From Adiantum capillus-veneris (Eukaryota; Streptophyta; Polypodiopsida; Polypodiales; Pteridaceae), in the NCBI GenBank assembly GCA_014529385.2, contig CM043969.1, positions 29,036,946 through 29,100,945 on the forward strand: a stretch of DNA of 64,000 nucleotides, written 5' to 3'. The notes beneath the pieces are model-generated. The model worked only from the letters and a program-made list of their open reading frames with translations, ran no database searches and was not told where the DNA came from. Each line of letters opens with the position of its first letter. The first letter of the stretch is position 1. The position numbers were made by a program, and so were the translations under genes. Positions 11,801 through 24,425 of the stretch are shown here, in pieces.

Positions 11801-14800
11801 TGGAGTATCGGGAATAAGTATTACTTCGGACTCTGAGTACGGAAACTTACCCGCAAAATTTCATCGGGAAATATCTGCGTAGTGGTTCGCGTCGGCCATG
11901 TGTGCGAAATATCTTGCGCAGTAGGTGCACACAGAGCAGAGCAAGGGAGAGGCAACGTAATTTTTTTTGTTTATTTTTATAAAGGTAAGTTTATGTGAAG
12001 AGGCTTTCACATGGGAGTTTTTTTTTAAATATGGGTGTTTTCACATGGGGTTAAAAATTTGGGTCTTGGGCGGCCAACTTAAATCACTTGCTTGGCTGGG
12101 TAAGTTTAATAAAAAAAACCTTGCACTGAATTGACTTGCTGCTATCGTGAACTGCCCAGCGTAAAAATAAAGGCCAGCTAGCGCGTAGAGAGAAAACCCA
12201 GCCAGCGTATGGAAATTGCTGCCACTTGGGTCGCTTGGGAAATTGCTGCCGCTTGAAGGTTGAAACGCGTGGGAGAAGATGCGAAAGGGTGCACTTGTGA
12301 AGGGGTATCGCCAAAGGGTTTGCCAGTGATGAGGTAGCACCAACGGGTGCTACGCCAAGTGGTGCAACTCTTCTCATCCAAGAGGTGCAAGGCTGCTGAA
12401 TTTCAGCAGGGATGCGGAAGGGTGCCTGCCAGCGAAGGGTTGCTACCTTTTGGCACGAAGGGACACCTTTCGACGAAGAGGCATCTGACAATATTTTCAG
12501 TAGGCATGCCATACACACCCATCTTTGTCTCTTTTATATTTATGTACTTAATAAGAGAAGAGTTCGGGTTACCTCATATATGTTGGTAGGTAGTCCATCT
12601 TTCTGCTGCTTCCATACAACACACTAGGGGAGGGTTGCGGGTAGGGTTGGCAACGGCGAGGCTAGGGAGATGCCAAGTCCAAAGGCCCGGGAAAAAAATT
12701 TGCTCTGATACCACTATGAGGATTTTAGATGCTTATCCTTAATTAAGTACGTAAACTCATGATTAAGACTTAAGAAACTTGATCTGTACTCAAGACAAGA
12801 CTTAGAAGACTCTGTGTTTGATTGATTGATTGTGTGATACAAGGGCTCCTTATATAGGAGACGAAGAGACATAAATGAAAAGACACGTCTCTTGGTGAAG
12901 AGACACGACTTAAGACGTAAAGACACATCCTTTCGGCGAAGAGTTGCAACCATTGGGCGAAGAGTCGCACCCGTAGAGCGAAGGGGTGTGACCATTCGTC
13001 GAAGGAGTGTGGCTTTTGGCGAAGAGGCACGTCTCTTGGGCGAAGGGGTGTGACCATCCAAGCGCAGGGGTCCTTGGCATGGCACTTCGCGTATCTGCAA
13101 CTAGGAGTAGATGTATTGCTGTTAACATAGTCACAATTGTGACACATACACTCGCACACACATATTTGCAGCTAACAAGGACTCGTGGCATCTTACAACA
13201 TCTTTCATTGCATAACTTGTACGGGTCAGATTTTAGCAAATTTTACAATCCAATCATCTTCAATAAAGATGGAACCATACGTAAAATATAGTATGTATTT
13301 GGTACTTAAGGTACATAGTCTTGTATGGATTGAGGTTTAGGGTACGTATTACGTAAAGATACATACCATTGGTAGAAAAACCTTTTAAAAAAATAGAGAA
13401 AAGTAGGAATTTGGCATTATTACTCTATAGCTGATTGTAGAGACCTACCTACCTGCAACTTGTACGTTGACAATTATCTTAAATTTCAATACCACAAAGT
13501 GCCAATTGATCAATGCTCATTGCCAAGACTACACTTTAAATTGTAAATTGGTGTTAGGCCCTCTCTACACTACCTTCATAGTGCACACTTTGCAGAGACT
13601 CGTCGGTTCTAGCCTAACGTCTGCTTCAAACTTTCATAAGAGGCTGAAAAATCCTTCGCCCCACTTAAGGAAACTCACGCGGGCAATCAGGCCACTCCAA
13701 AAAATAAACGTATGGATCCTATCCGTTTGGTACGGACGTGTTGTATGGATGGGATCCATACGTACGTACGGTACAACCTTGCCTTTAATGCTAACGTGAT
13801 GGATATGTACGCATGTACTAATGCTCTGCTCGAGACATTTTGAAGTCTGGATGCTAGAACTCAATGAAACCTATTTGTTTCTTCTTCATAGAAACTACGA
13901 AATGACAAAACATACTGAACGTTTCTTGTGACTATGTCAATGACATCTAGTGGCCATATTTCTTTGAGCTTAGTGGATCTTTCGCACGTAAACTCTCATG
14001 AAAATAACAAGATATGCATCACAGCAAGCATTCCATGAAAATGCTGTAGCCTGCCAGCATCTGCAAGATCTCAAGGTACGAAACTTCTCTTCTAATATAC
14101 AGTTCCTAGAGCCTAAGCCTTGTGCATATCAATTATCATGCTTTGGAAGTGATGCTTTTATAATTTACAATTGTTAACAGTATCTCGCTTTAACTGGCCA
14201 AAGGACAGTGTTCAAGGTGACTTTTATTGCTGTACCCATTCTCAAGATAAGCTGGACTATTTTTTTGTGCAGGCCGGATTGTTTGGCAACATGCAAGGCC
14301 TTTATGACACTGTGAGGAAAGCGCAGCAAGTTGTTCAAGTCGAAGCTGTCCGTGTGCAGAAGGAGCTTGCCGCGTAGATCTCTACTGTGTATGCTGGCTG
14401 ACAAGTAGCCATGTGTTATTTCATTTCAGTTAGTTAATGGACTTCTCATTGTGTCTATTGCAGTGCTGAATTTGATGGCTATTGTGAGGGTGAGCTTATT
14501 AAGGTAGGCTGAAGTCTGGCTTGCATATTGATATTAAGATCTTGAGTTTGGGGTGATATGGATAACTTTGTGGTGAATCTGGTTATTTGAATTGGTCTTG
14601 CTTTTACAGGCGACATTGTCAGGCAATCAGGAACCTGTCCGTATTGATATTACTGAGGCTGCTATGGAGCTTGGAGCTGAGGTAGGCAAACAAATCATAG
14701 TTTGGGTCTTTGTGTTTTCAAGTGGTCGGTGAAATGAGATGACTCTAAACCAATATGTTGGTACGAACGTGACTTTTTGGACAGAAAGTTTCGGCCTTGG

Positions 14801-15059
14801 TGACAGAAGCCTACAAAGATGCCCATCAGAAAAGTGTGAAGGTAAGGCTTTCATTTGTGCTCCTCGTGATTTGGTTGTTTGGTGCATGGTTCTTAGTATA
14901 TGAGCTTCTGAGTGTGTGTTTCTTAGTATATGAGGTTGTGGGTGTATGTCTCTTGGTATATGAGGTTGTGGGTGTATGTTGTAGGCAATGAAAGACCGAA
15001 TGAAAAACCTTGCAGAAAGTCTGGGAATGCCCCCAGGTTTGGGTGGAGGATTGGGTTGA
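6151..15059 (+). CDS. STIC2: YbaB/EbfC-family nucleoid-associated protein, plastid STIC2-like (7 exons)
   Basis: Seven exons join in frame at GT-AG borders: 6151-6202, 6419-6558, 14273-14373, 14464-14503, 14610-14681, 14785-14841 and 14985-15059 (TGA). The product is 178 residues, close to the Arabidopsis protein. Residues 1 to about 45 are rich in Ser and Ala like a plastid transit peptide. Residues 42-64 include TALFGGGKK and an acidic linker. Residues 65-178 are the YbaB domain, with LFGNMQGLY, VQVEAVRVQKELAA, EFDGYCEGELIK, ITEAAMELG and the C-terminal SLGMPPGL. Bacterial relatives bind DNA as dimers. Plant STIC2 acts in the chloroplast stroma and is linked genetically to thylakoid protein targeting. 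The ATG at 6151 opens the only frame that joins exon 2 in phase. Every exon is intact, so the gene is probably functional despite its 7.7 kb intron. Confidence 0.92.
6243..6330 (+). repeat. Decayed tandem duplicate of exon 1 and its donor region
   Basis: The 92 bp from the start codon (6151-6242) is followed at once by a diverged second copy. It begins with the same 19 bases, ATGGCGAGCTTGTCTGCAT, and then lacks about ten bases. It reads into TAG after six codons, and the GGTAAC donor is changed to GGAAAT. The copy lies inside intron 1 and cannot serve as an alternative first exon in frame. Confidence 0.75.
7564..7594. repeat. (CT)n microsatellite
   Basis: About 15 uninterrupted CT units inside intron 2. 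Confidence 0.95.
7975..8684 (+). pseudogene. LINE/L1-type ORF1-like remnant
   Basis: Two open pieces are joined by a stop at 8251-8253 and a frame change near 8420. The first piece (codons from 7975) has a heptad-rich stretch (LDLITQLQATLDRVLEENFELK) like a coiled coil. It is followed after the stop by KVHINGLPSTW and VEDTLEEAITKLND. The second piece has SRLLKGTKLWI and ARKQGKWAVYRGGKTIIQEF, which resembles the C-terminal domain of L1 ORF1 RNA-binding proteins. The order coiled coil, RNA-binding core, C-terminal domain fits that family. No ORF2 or poly-A tail is seen. The family call rests on pattern memory and is moderate at best. Confidence 0.45.
8802..8842. repeat. (CT)n(CA)n compound microsatellite
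   Basis: CT units pass into CA/CATA units just before the target duplication of element E. Confidence 0.9.
8867..9297 (-). repeat. 3' LTR of element E
   Basis: Begins TGTGAGGATT and ends CGTGACA on the plus strand, and matches 12715-13144 with scattered substitutions and a few short indels. The CATAC at 8862-8866 is the target duplication. Confidence 0.88.
9298..9310 (-). other. Polypurine tract of element E
   Basis: AAATGGGAGGGAA on the minus strand, directly against the first base of the 3' LTR. Confidence 0.75.
9327..11672 (-). pseudogene. Gag-protease polyprotein of element E with two in-frame stops
   Basis: One frame runs from the ATG at 11672 to 9327 and is broken only by TAA at 10512-10514 and by a TAG just before 10250. 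Gag occupies roughly the first 385 residues: a Ser-rich N-terminus, a retrotransposon Gag core with LDQWLFKMEIYL and AFLWWQRR, and a basic Q/S/R-rich tail. It ends in one zinc knuckle, CTICSGDHKWYQC. The protease follows with LVDSGCSNNFV and DMILGQHWL. After the protease comes an acidic D/E-rich stretch and a Lys/Arg-rich end, not a reverse transcriptase. The two stops may be single substitutions. Deliberate readthrough cannot be excluded for the first, since it lies between Gag and protease. Confidence 0.85.
11673..12701 (-). other. Leader of element E
   Basis: About 1 kb lies between the primer binding site and the gag start. It has no convincing open frame. It contains short repeated words such as TTCGGGT and TTCTGGG (11700-11830). 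Confidence 0.6.
12702..12713 (-). other. Primer binding site of element E (initiator tRNA-Met)
   Basis: TGGTATCAGAGC on the minus strand, the classical complement of the initiator tRNA-Met 3' end, one base inside the LTR. Confidence 0.9.
12715..13144 (-). repeat. 5' LTR of element E
   Basis: Pairs with 8867-9297. The inner boundary reads TATGAGG instead of TGTGAGG, a probable point change. CATAC follows at 13145-13149. Confidence 0.88.
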
Positions 15060-16426
15060 GGAAGTTCAACTTTCTGGCCCCAGGACCAAAGGCCCTGGAT
15101 GTAGATTTTGCATGGAGGGAAAGCGTGCACCCGTAAGATAGTAGAAGAAAGTGTCGAGAAATTTGATTCTTTTCGAGGGACAAAGCTAGCTAGCTTAAGA
15201 GAGGTATCTGTAGCAATTTAGCATTTCTTCCAACATTTTGCCATTTATTATTGACAACGGTCTCAATTAAGAGTGTAGTTGGGTTTTTTTCAATGCCCGT
15301 TAAGGTGAGGCCCCAATCGTAGTGGCTCTTGACAGTCAAAATCTTGTTAAATGATGTCTATGACGGATTATTTATGGATGTACCATGTTCTTTTTGCAAC
15401 TCAACCCTCTCATCTGTCAGAGAAAACTCGAATATTTCCATTATGACAAGGTAAACCATTAAGAGACCAGATCTGATTGACAATTATGACTGCCTGTCAC
15501 TGGAGTCTCAACTTTTCCCTTCCAAAATAGAGAGTGGTTCAAAAATTTTAGGCATATGATGCTTGGCATTTTCTTTTCAAGGTATGAGTCTTGTTGTCAG
15601 GTCAAGTGACTTATGTTACTGGCATTGGCATTGCTAGTGCTGGCAGTTCTTGGCCTGTACGCAGGGTAAATTAGTTGGTCACTACTATTTTGTGAAGCCT
15701 TTTCAAGTTACATGTTGGTCAGCTTGTTTGACTCGACATGGAGTTGCATTATTTTGTTATAGCTTGGTAACTTTAAGCCATGATACTGCAGTTTCTGTTG
15801 AGGGGTGATTGGATGAGGATGAGTTTTGACCCCTCCCATTCTGAATTTTATGTTTGATTGCTGCTTTATAGTCAATTTGAAAAAAAGCTGGCCACATGTG
15901 GCAGTATATTTGATTCTTTTCAGGTGAAGCTGCTCATTCCTGTAGTTCATGATGTGGAGAAACTTGAAAGCATAAATTAAAGCCATACTTCGCTCAAATG
16001 GTTATATCTGTGTCCCAATAGCTGCTAAATTCCTTAGGAGCGGACATATGTTGAAAATGTCCATGTGCCTTGAAGCTGGACTGTTTTTTGACGGGCATTT
16101 ACCTGTTTTTGGGTATTTGTTCCATTATTAGGGGTGGAAATGATAGCTGCCCTTCAGAAAAGACACCAAGAAGTCTCTAAATTTTGATAAGCAAGGGTGC
16201 CTCCCAAAAACCAATCCTTTGATGAAGATTCAAGTCAATGACAGATGTTAAATACTTCTAGTTATAATGCCCTTCCTTCTTTCTTTAAGATAAATTCATT
16301 GTTTACACCAAAAATAGGGTTCGACGTCAGTATGGCGTGCGATATCTTGTATGAGAGAATGAAGGGCTTCGGTCTCTAAGTTCCAAATCTGATTATACTT
16401 CTAATTATAATGCCCTTCCCAGAGAA
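15060..16426 (+). other. 3' UTR and intergenic DNA after the YbaB-family gene
   Basis: The first few hundred bases presumably hold the 3' UTR. No clear polyadenylation signal was fixed. No other gene, RNA or repeat family is recognised. Confidence 0.4.
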
Positions 16427-16850
16427 ATGAAGACAAGAATTTTGGACCCAGCACCGCTAGGAACAAGGAAAGAGGCGGTTGCAATCAACATTACAGAGAC
16501 ATCCTTAACCTTTGATAAAATCTATTATGTAGTAGATCCAGGTTTTGCTAAGCAGGTTGTCTATAATCCCAAGCTTGGGTTAGATTCACTTGTCATCACA
16601 CCCACCGAGCAGCACTAGGAAGAAGGAAAGAGGTTGTTGCCATCAACATTATAGAGACATCCTTAACCTTTAAAAAAATCTACTATGTAGTAGATCCAGG
16701 TTTTGCTAAGCAAATTGTCTATAATCCCAAGCTTGGGTTAGATTCACTTGTCATCACACCCATTTCTCAAGCTTTTGCAAATCAAAGAACATGGCAAGCG
16801 TGCGGAACATGGCCATGAAAGGTCTCCCATGATGTGTTCTATAGTTTGTG
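16427..16850 (+). pseudogene. DEAH-box splicing helicase fragment, tandemly duplicated
   Basis: The first 63 codons read like the RecA2 domain of PRP2/PRP16/PRP22-type DEAH helicases: [48 protein letters not shown]. After about 160 bp the same sequence starts again near 16609 with a changed beginning. It runs further, into a decayed copy of the next conserved motif ([14 protein letters not shown] where the family has AKQRAGRAGRTGPG). No intron is visible, and neither flank codes for the rest of a helicase. This is a gene fragment with a local duplication, not a working gene. Confidence 0.8.
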
Positions 16851-18999
16851 TCATTTCTTCATGTCATGATGGAAAGTTTAACTAGTCTCATAGTTTTTGT
16901 TGAAGCTTGTCAAAACATCGTATTCAACCTTGCACGCTCAAATGCAGCACCTTCTCACTTAAAGGGTAATTATTCTACTTTCACTTGTGCATTTTGATAT
17001 CACTTGGCTTTAAATTACTTTAAGCATATGTTGTATTCAATAGTTGATGTCAAGGTTTATATATGTTTTGTAGAAACACATTTTTGTTACCTCCAATGAC
17101 AAAAAAACTTCTGCGATAAAAAGAAAATCCCAGGACACGGCCCACCAAGCATGACTAATTGTGTTGTAGGATGTGAGCTTCAATCAAAGAAGTCCTCGCG
17201 TAAGTGTATAGCTTGCTTCCCCTTGCCGTTCGATGTTGACATATACTTGTTTTCGAGTGTGTATTGGACATAAGTACTTTTGAGTTGCAAACATCTTTGA
17301 ATGCTTTATGGTCGTTTTGTGATAGGCAAGCTATTGACTTGACATGGAGAGGCTCATGAGCTTGGCTCAATATAACTCAACTTGCCAATCACAATGTATG
17401 TAAACTAAAAAAATGCAAAGGGATACATTTTTAGAGGACTTTTTATTGCAAAAAAGCACAATGCAAGAATTAAATGCTGCAGAGTCGAGGAGAAAAAGGT
17501 ATGATAACATTATTATTCCAAATAGTTGTGCAAAACATAATAAACTGTATATGTTTACTCTAATGGCCCAACAATTTTCCTTGGTCGACATGTCGCCCTA
17601 GTCTACCAAGTTTGTGCCTCCCTTGAATGTGCATTCCTTTGCTTGTTCGTGAGCCAAGACCTCCCCTCCCCCTCTAGTGCTTGTGCTTGTGCTTGTGCAT
17701 GTTGCATCTCAAGTGAATAGCCCAATAATCGTATTGTTATTTAGGCCCGTGACCTGTGTTTTGAAATTTTGCTTGATGGCCCTACATTTTCTCTCTTAGT
17801 GCTCTTGTGTTTTGAAACACCATTCGAGTTGGTGCGTTTTCAAAGATCGGTGAGGGGGTTGCTAAAGGTGGCGTCTTGACAAGCAGTTAACAACCTCCAA
17901 AGTGTAACTTTTTGAAATGGTTACTCTAGCAATAGCATTTTTGCGCCTTGTAGCCATAGCATTTTGAAACACCCCTTCACTGGCCAGCCTTGTGGGCGGT
18001 ACCTTTTGAGACGCAATATATATTGCCTCCAAAATTGCCGTCCCATTTTGAAACTCTCCTTCAACCTGGGGGAGGGGGGAGGTGTCAGAGCCCGAGTTTA
18101 TTGCCTTCCGTTAGAAGCATCTTGAAACATTGCATGTGAAGGGTCTGGGTGGCCTGCAATTTTTGCATGGGTCATGAAATCTCATCCTCTTGTAAAGCCT
18201 TTGCATATCCAACGCAAAGGTGATTCTTGATAAACTCTCGACTATGGAGAGTGCATTGAGTAGTACTTAGTTAGTGGCTTTAGTACTTGTTTGCAAAGTT
18301 GCCTAAGGAGTACAAGCTGGTGGCCAAGGCACTATGCTTGCAAATTACAAAGGAAAAGCTAGATTGTGATGATCTCATCGATTTTCTCATTCAGAAGGAA
18401 GTGGTCTTTGTCTCCCAAGGCAACGTTCAAGTTTTAAAAAGTGATAAGAAGCAAAGGCAATATTGATGAGGATAATAGTGACACAAATTCATGAAGGAAA
18501 ACCTAGATTCGAACGATCTCAGGTATTTTCTCATTCAGGAGGAAGTGGTCTTAGTCTGCCAAGGCAAGGTTCAACTTTCAAAATATGATAAGAGCCAGAG
18601 GCAAGCTTGACGAGGGTAGTAGTGACATAGATTCCACCTAGTATAGTGATATGGCTCACTTAGCAACAACTAGAGTGGCCCCGATTCTATGTCTATAATT
18701 TGGTGGTGTCTGCTGCAACACGCTTCAGTTGGATAGAGGCAAGTTAATGGCAGAGAGGGGAAACTGGAGCTCTGAATACATGATTTGGCCCATGTGTCGG
18801 AGTTAAAGTCATCGAAGTTTGAAGGTGTGTGTCGAAGTTCAAGGCACATTGCATCTAGCAAGGAACTAACAGATGCCAAGATAAGTGGCAAGTGACTTTT
18901 TCTAGTCAACAACAACAAGTTGAGTGGCACATGCGAGAGCAAAATATGGAGTGAGGAAAGTGACCAGAATCACATCCTTGAATGAGGTATGCTAATGTC
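16851..18999. other. Intergenic DNA, no gene recognised
   Basis: There are short open frames only, none with recognisable protein character, plus a duplicated block listed separately. Confidence 0.45.
18351..18600 (+). repeat. Pair of about 100 bp direct repeats
   Basis: 18351-18450 and 18494-18600 share GGAAAAnCTAGATT, TTTTCTCATTCAG, GGAAGTGGTCTT and CCAAGGCAA in the same order, with substitutions between copies. Confidence 0.75.
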
Positions 19000-20150
19000 C
19001 AAATGTAGAGGAACCCCCAATCCATCCACATAAATGCTAACATATGAATCCAAGGTTCCCCTTGAGTAGTGAATACACTTAATGACATAGCTTTGCAAGC
19101 CAATGCATAAATATGTATATCAAAATATTCAACCCTCCAAGACGCAAAACAAATTGCACAATACACAAACAAACATGTTGGAAAGTTTTTGATAATGCCA
19201 CTTGTGATGTACATTTTGAAGCATCCATTCTACTTCTTGAGAAGAAGTAACACACCATGCCAAAAAATATCCCAAACGTTGAACAACGTGAGTAGGTTTC
19301 AAAATCTGACCAAGCCACCGAGAAATGAAAATTCTTAGATAAATAGCTTTGATATACAAAATTGACACACATGCTAACAAGTCCAAAGCATCCATAGCCA
19401 TTTGCACATAAGAGAATCATTATGGGGCATTGGCATAGAGTCTCAGCATAATCTTGTCCTGTAAAATGAGTGTGGTAAGGGGTAAGGAAAAACCAACCCA
19501 TGTAATTGATTCATTGCAATCAAATCATCGATATAAAGTAAAAACAAATGGGAGGTAATTGCTAGTACAACAGTGCACTTAGACGACATCCTTGACACAC
19601 CAAATGTTAAGTGGCCAAGCATCAATAAGATCACGGTCAATAATGCCTCTAGTCACAAGAAGATTTAGAAATGTTCTCATGTAGGAAAACGCAGTCTTTT
19701 CCAGTGTTTTTCATACAATGAATAACATCATGAGCTTCTGTTCGAGAGGCACCGCATACCTAGCTAGGTACGATTGGGGGCAGGGGACCGCCAGCCGCCG
19801 GCCCCCCCACCGGGCCGGCGGTCCCCTGCTCCCAATTGTACCTAGCTAGGTATGCGGTGCCTCCCTCACAGAAGCTCATGATGTTGAGGTAAGTCACAAC
19901 GTGTGAATTATTGTGAGAATTTGTCCAAAACTTCTTGTGAGTGACATTGTGTTCATATAAATAGTAACTAATATTTTTCATACAAGGACCAAAACTAACT
20001 TCAACATTATTTTTGCAATAAGATCCCTATGAAAATAGCATTTTCAACATCAGCTTGTATGATAAGAACATCTTGACCTATGTATTAAGCAAAGACCCTT
20101 TGAGAAAATTAACAAACTTTTCACATGCATAAGAGTAATCGATTGCAAAT
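19000..20150 (-). pseudogene. Ty1/copia reverse transcriptase remnant
   Basis: Two spots on the minus strand match the copia reverse transcriptase in the right order. QADVENAIF near 20050 resembles the DVKTAFL motif. FLLYIDDLIA at about 19522-19546 matches the YVDD catalytic box. Between and after them frames shift often and stops are common. The foldback element at 19724-19885 interrupts the region. The element is old and no ends can be drawn. Confidence 0.55.
19724..19885. repeat. GC-rich foldback (inverted repeat) element
   Basis: Two arms of about 70 bases read as reverse complements. They run from AACATCATGAGCTTCTGT inward to GGGGACCGCC, with only a few mismatches and a short unpaired patch. 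The inner 46 bases differ at two positions. The loop holds another small inverted repeat, CCGCCGGCCC/GGGCCGGCGG, and the arms contain the self-complementary word TACCTAGCTAGGTA. Its GC content is far above that of the flanking DNA. It could be a MITE-like foldback transposon or a hairpin precursor; no coding potential is seen. Confidence 0.85.
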
Positions 20151-20618
20151 GTGCAAAAGAATTACCTAATGCCTATTTAGATAAGAGTTACAATAGCCCC
20201 GCTTTTTAAGCAAGTGAAAAAACATGTGTTTCCCAATATTTGTTCATGATGTACAATAAAGGCTCTTTCAACAAGTCCCAAAAACATACAAAAAACTCAA
20301 AAATAAGTCCCTTACAAGTAGGAGATTTTGGGCACCCCAAGTCTGAAATGACTTATATAAAAGGCAATTCTAAAGAGGATGCATCAGCATTCTTAAGAAT
20401 AGGGCACACATGTGCAAGAATTTGAGTTCCAACATCCAATACATTAGAGTCAACTAGTGGAGGAGAGACAAAAAATTGTCTTAATTGAGCATGGAAAGCA
20501 ATTGACAATTTAGTTTTGGAGGATTTCCATTCCCCATTCAACAACTTAAGCTGATAGTTTTAAAATGACAAGTGATGTAGTCATTTGAAGGACTACTTGG
20601 ATGAACAATCTTTATCCA

Positions 20619-22198
<1,580 letters not shown>

Positions 22199-22501
22199 TT
22201 GCGTAGGCTTGTTTTATATGTACATTTGGTAAATGATGTGTGGGATGTAGAATGGGATGATAATACAACCATCTGTTTATGCTGCATGGATTGCATAGTT
22301 CAGGATGGGTGGTACCTTGATAGTGGTGCAACCAAACACATTATCTCTCATTGCAATTTTATGGTTCTTATCGAATTAAGGGATTTGGCAAGATTGTGCT
22401 TACTACTACTAATGCTTAGAAGAAATCTTCCACAGATTCGACATGCACAATTATTAATTCAAAGGCTATTTCACATGCAAACTTTGGCATGCACAGTTTG
22501 A
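22199..22501 (+). pseudogene. Ty1/copia protease fragment
   Basis: The 100-codon open piece contains DGWYLDSGATKHIISHC, the copia aspartic protease site (WxxDSGA..H). The rest of a copia polyprotein is not readable on either side, although 22540-22900 may be its decayed continuation. Confidence 0.6.
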
Positions 22502-23557
22502 TAATTTGAATTTTGATAGTTTTCTATGTTTGCAGAATACTTATTTCAAATGATGTCATGGATCAGCCCATTATTAATGCAGATGTACAAGATGTACTTG
22601 TAAGGATAGGGCTAAAAATGAGAAAGGTAGTGGCATGCCAAAATGGTAAGTGAAAACTTTACTTGATAATGAATAAGTTGCACCTTAGCCGAAATGTACT
22701 AGTTTAGGTTCTCAAGAGGCCTCTTATGCATCATATTCTTATGCTTTGGGTATGTATAGTATGTGTGAAGAGAAGGAACCTTTGCCATTTTGTGTGACTT
22801 ACCCCTTGGCAAAAAGGCATAAATTGACCGTGCAAAAAGGTGCCAGATGTACATGCTTTTATTAAATTGGATTGTTCTAGTTTCTATGACACACTAGTGT
22901 TCACTCTCAGGGGGGTCACTAAAAAATATGTAAGATAGCATTTGAGTTCAACATAAGGGTTAATTGTTTCTTATAGAATTAAAGAAAATATACCTACATA
23001 AAGAGATTTTTATTTCAAATAATAAAACTTTTGATACATAATGGATGATTTTATTATGAAAAGTGTTACATAAGGGGGGGTTTCAAAAGAAAAAAATCTA
23101 TAGGTAGGGGTTTTGTTAAATACCGCTTGTACGCACATGATATAGAGGCTTTATATATAGGGAACCCTGAGTGTTCACTAAATTGGTTTTGTTTCATGCT
23201 CAGTAGCTCATGTATAGCTTGATTGATCAAGAAGAGTCCCACAATGGCCACTTCTAGCTGTGAGGCTTAATACAACGAAACTTTCATAGCTATGATTAAG
23301 TGTATTTGCATCATACACCTTTTGTGCTTGACTTGGGTGTTGGACAAGAGTTTTCCACCAGCATCATCTTTGACATTCAAAGTGATTTGGTAGGCACAAC
23401 GAACCTAGATTTTCATACTCACACAAGGCGTATTGATGCGTATCAGAATTATCTTAGGGAGACACTCTCTGCAAGATCATTGAGGCACTTTTTTCTCTTG
23501 TTTGTTTCCCCTTTGTTGGTATATAAACCCATCCTTCCAGGGCAAGCATTATTTGGG

Positions 23558-23845
23558 TATTTGCACACTTAGTAATGCTACTTCTTGTGTGTGTGACCTT
23601 GAGTTCTCCTTCTTCTCTCCATATTTACATGAATTTCTTGCAGCCATATTTTCAACACTCTCATCTTCCCAATCTTTGAGGTTCTAGTCACTAAAAGACT
23701 CAACGACTAGAACCTCACTCACTATTTGCACACTCAGTAATGCTACTTCTTGTGTGTGACCTTGAGCTCTCCTTATTCTCCATCTTTGTGTGCATTCTTG
23801 CAGCCATGTCTCATCTTCCCAATCTTTTTGTGAGGTTCTGGTCAC
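23558..23845 (+). repeat. Direct repeat pair, about 130 bp units
   Basis: 23558-23690 and 23722-23845 share TATTTGCACACT, AGTAATGCTACTTCTTGTGT, GACCTTGAG and CCCAATCTTT in order. Confidence 0.8.
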
Positions 23846-24329
23846 TGATATTCCAAATTTGTACCAAACATGATTGATCTTGAAACTCCTAAAAGAATTT
23901 CTCTCATTTACTATCTGATCTTGATATTACTAAAACTTTTTCATCATGTCACCTTTACTCACATGCTCAGAATTTGCTTTTGCTTATATGTGTAAGCACT
24001 GCCAACTTCATTCCAAATTGGACACAGCCTTCCAAGTGTATCTTACAAACTCTTTGCAGCCTTGCATGAGAAAATATGCTAGATGATGGTAAGTTCAATC
24101 AAGGCATAAGGAAGTATATTTCTTTTGTTGATGAGTGGGTGGAAACTTCATCAAAGCTGGAACGTCCTCAATCATGCAACATATTGCATTTGCAACATCT
24201 CCATGAGACTCAAGACAAGCATCTAAACCTTGCACAATACATGTCATGTCATCGAGCATGTCATGTAAGACCACAATGGGTTGTTGGCCATTGAATATCC
24301 TCAATAGTCAACATATGAAAAGATCATCA

Positions 24330-24425
24330 TTTTTAGGCATGATTATCCTTTGTATTTGATGTTACTGAACAGAATTTGTACTTGATGTTTTTAGGCATGA
24401 TTATTCTTTGTACTTGATGTTACTA
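24330..24425 (+). repeat. Direct repeat pair, about 45 bp units
   Basis: TTTTTAGGCATGATTAT followed by CTTTGTA(T/C)TTGATGTTACT occurs twice about 55 bases apart. Confidence 0.75.

Larger units (their letters stand above)
8867..13144 (-). mobile_element. LTR retrotransposon E, gag-protease only, inside intron 2
   Basis: Two LTRs of about 430 bp flank a 3.4 kb interior and the whole is bracketed by CATAC (8862-8866 and 13145-13149). In minus orientation the order is LTR, initiator-Met primer site, leader, gag-protease frame, polypurine tract, LTR. The interior between protease and polypurine tract holds no reverse transcriptase, RNase H or integrase. The element would therefore need enzymes from another element to move. 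Gag and protease style is Ty3/gypsy. The complete ends and clean target duplication show that it arrived by normal retrotransposition. Confidence 0.9.
6559..14272 (+). other. Intron 2 of the YbaB-family gene (7714 bp)
   Basis: The donor is AAG|GTTTCG at 6558/6559 and the acceptor TTTTTTGTGCAG|GCC ends at 14272. Both joins keep the frame (phase 0). The intron contains a (CT)n tract at 7564-7594, an L1-type ORF1 remnant at 7975-8684, a (CT)n(CA)n tract and LTR element E. The remainder (6560-7560, 13150-14272) shows no recognisable gene. Confidence 0.85.

Noticed and set aside
19079-19501. A 140-codon minus-strand frame rich in Cys/Phe as a membrane protein
   Set aside because: It overlaps a decayed copia reverse transcriptase in a different frame and has no conserved motif of its own.
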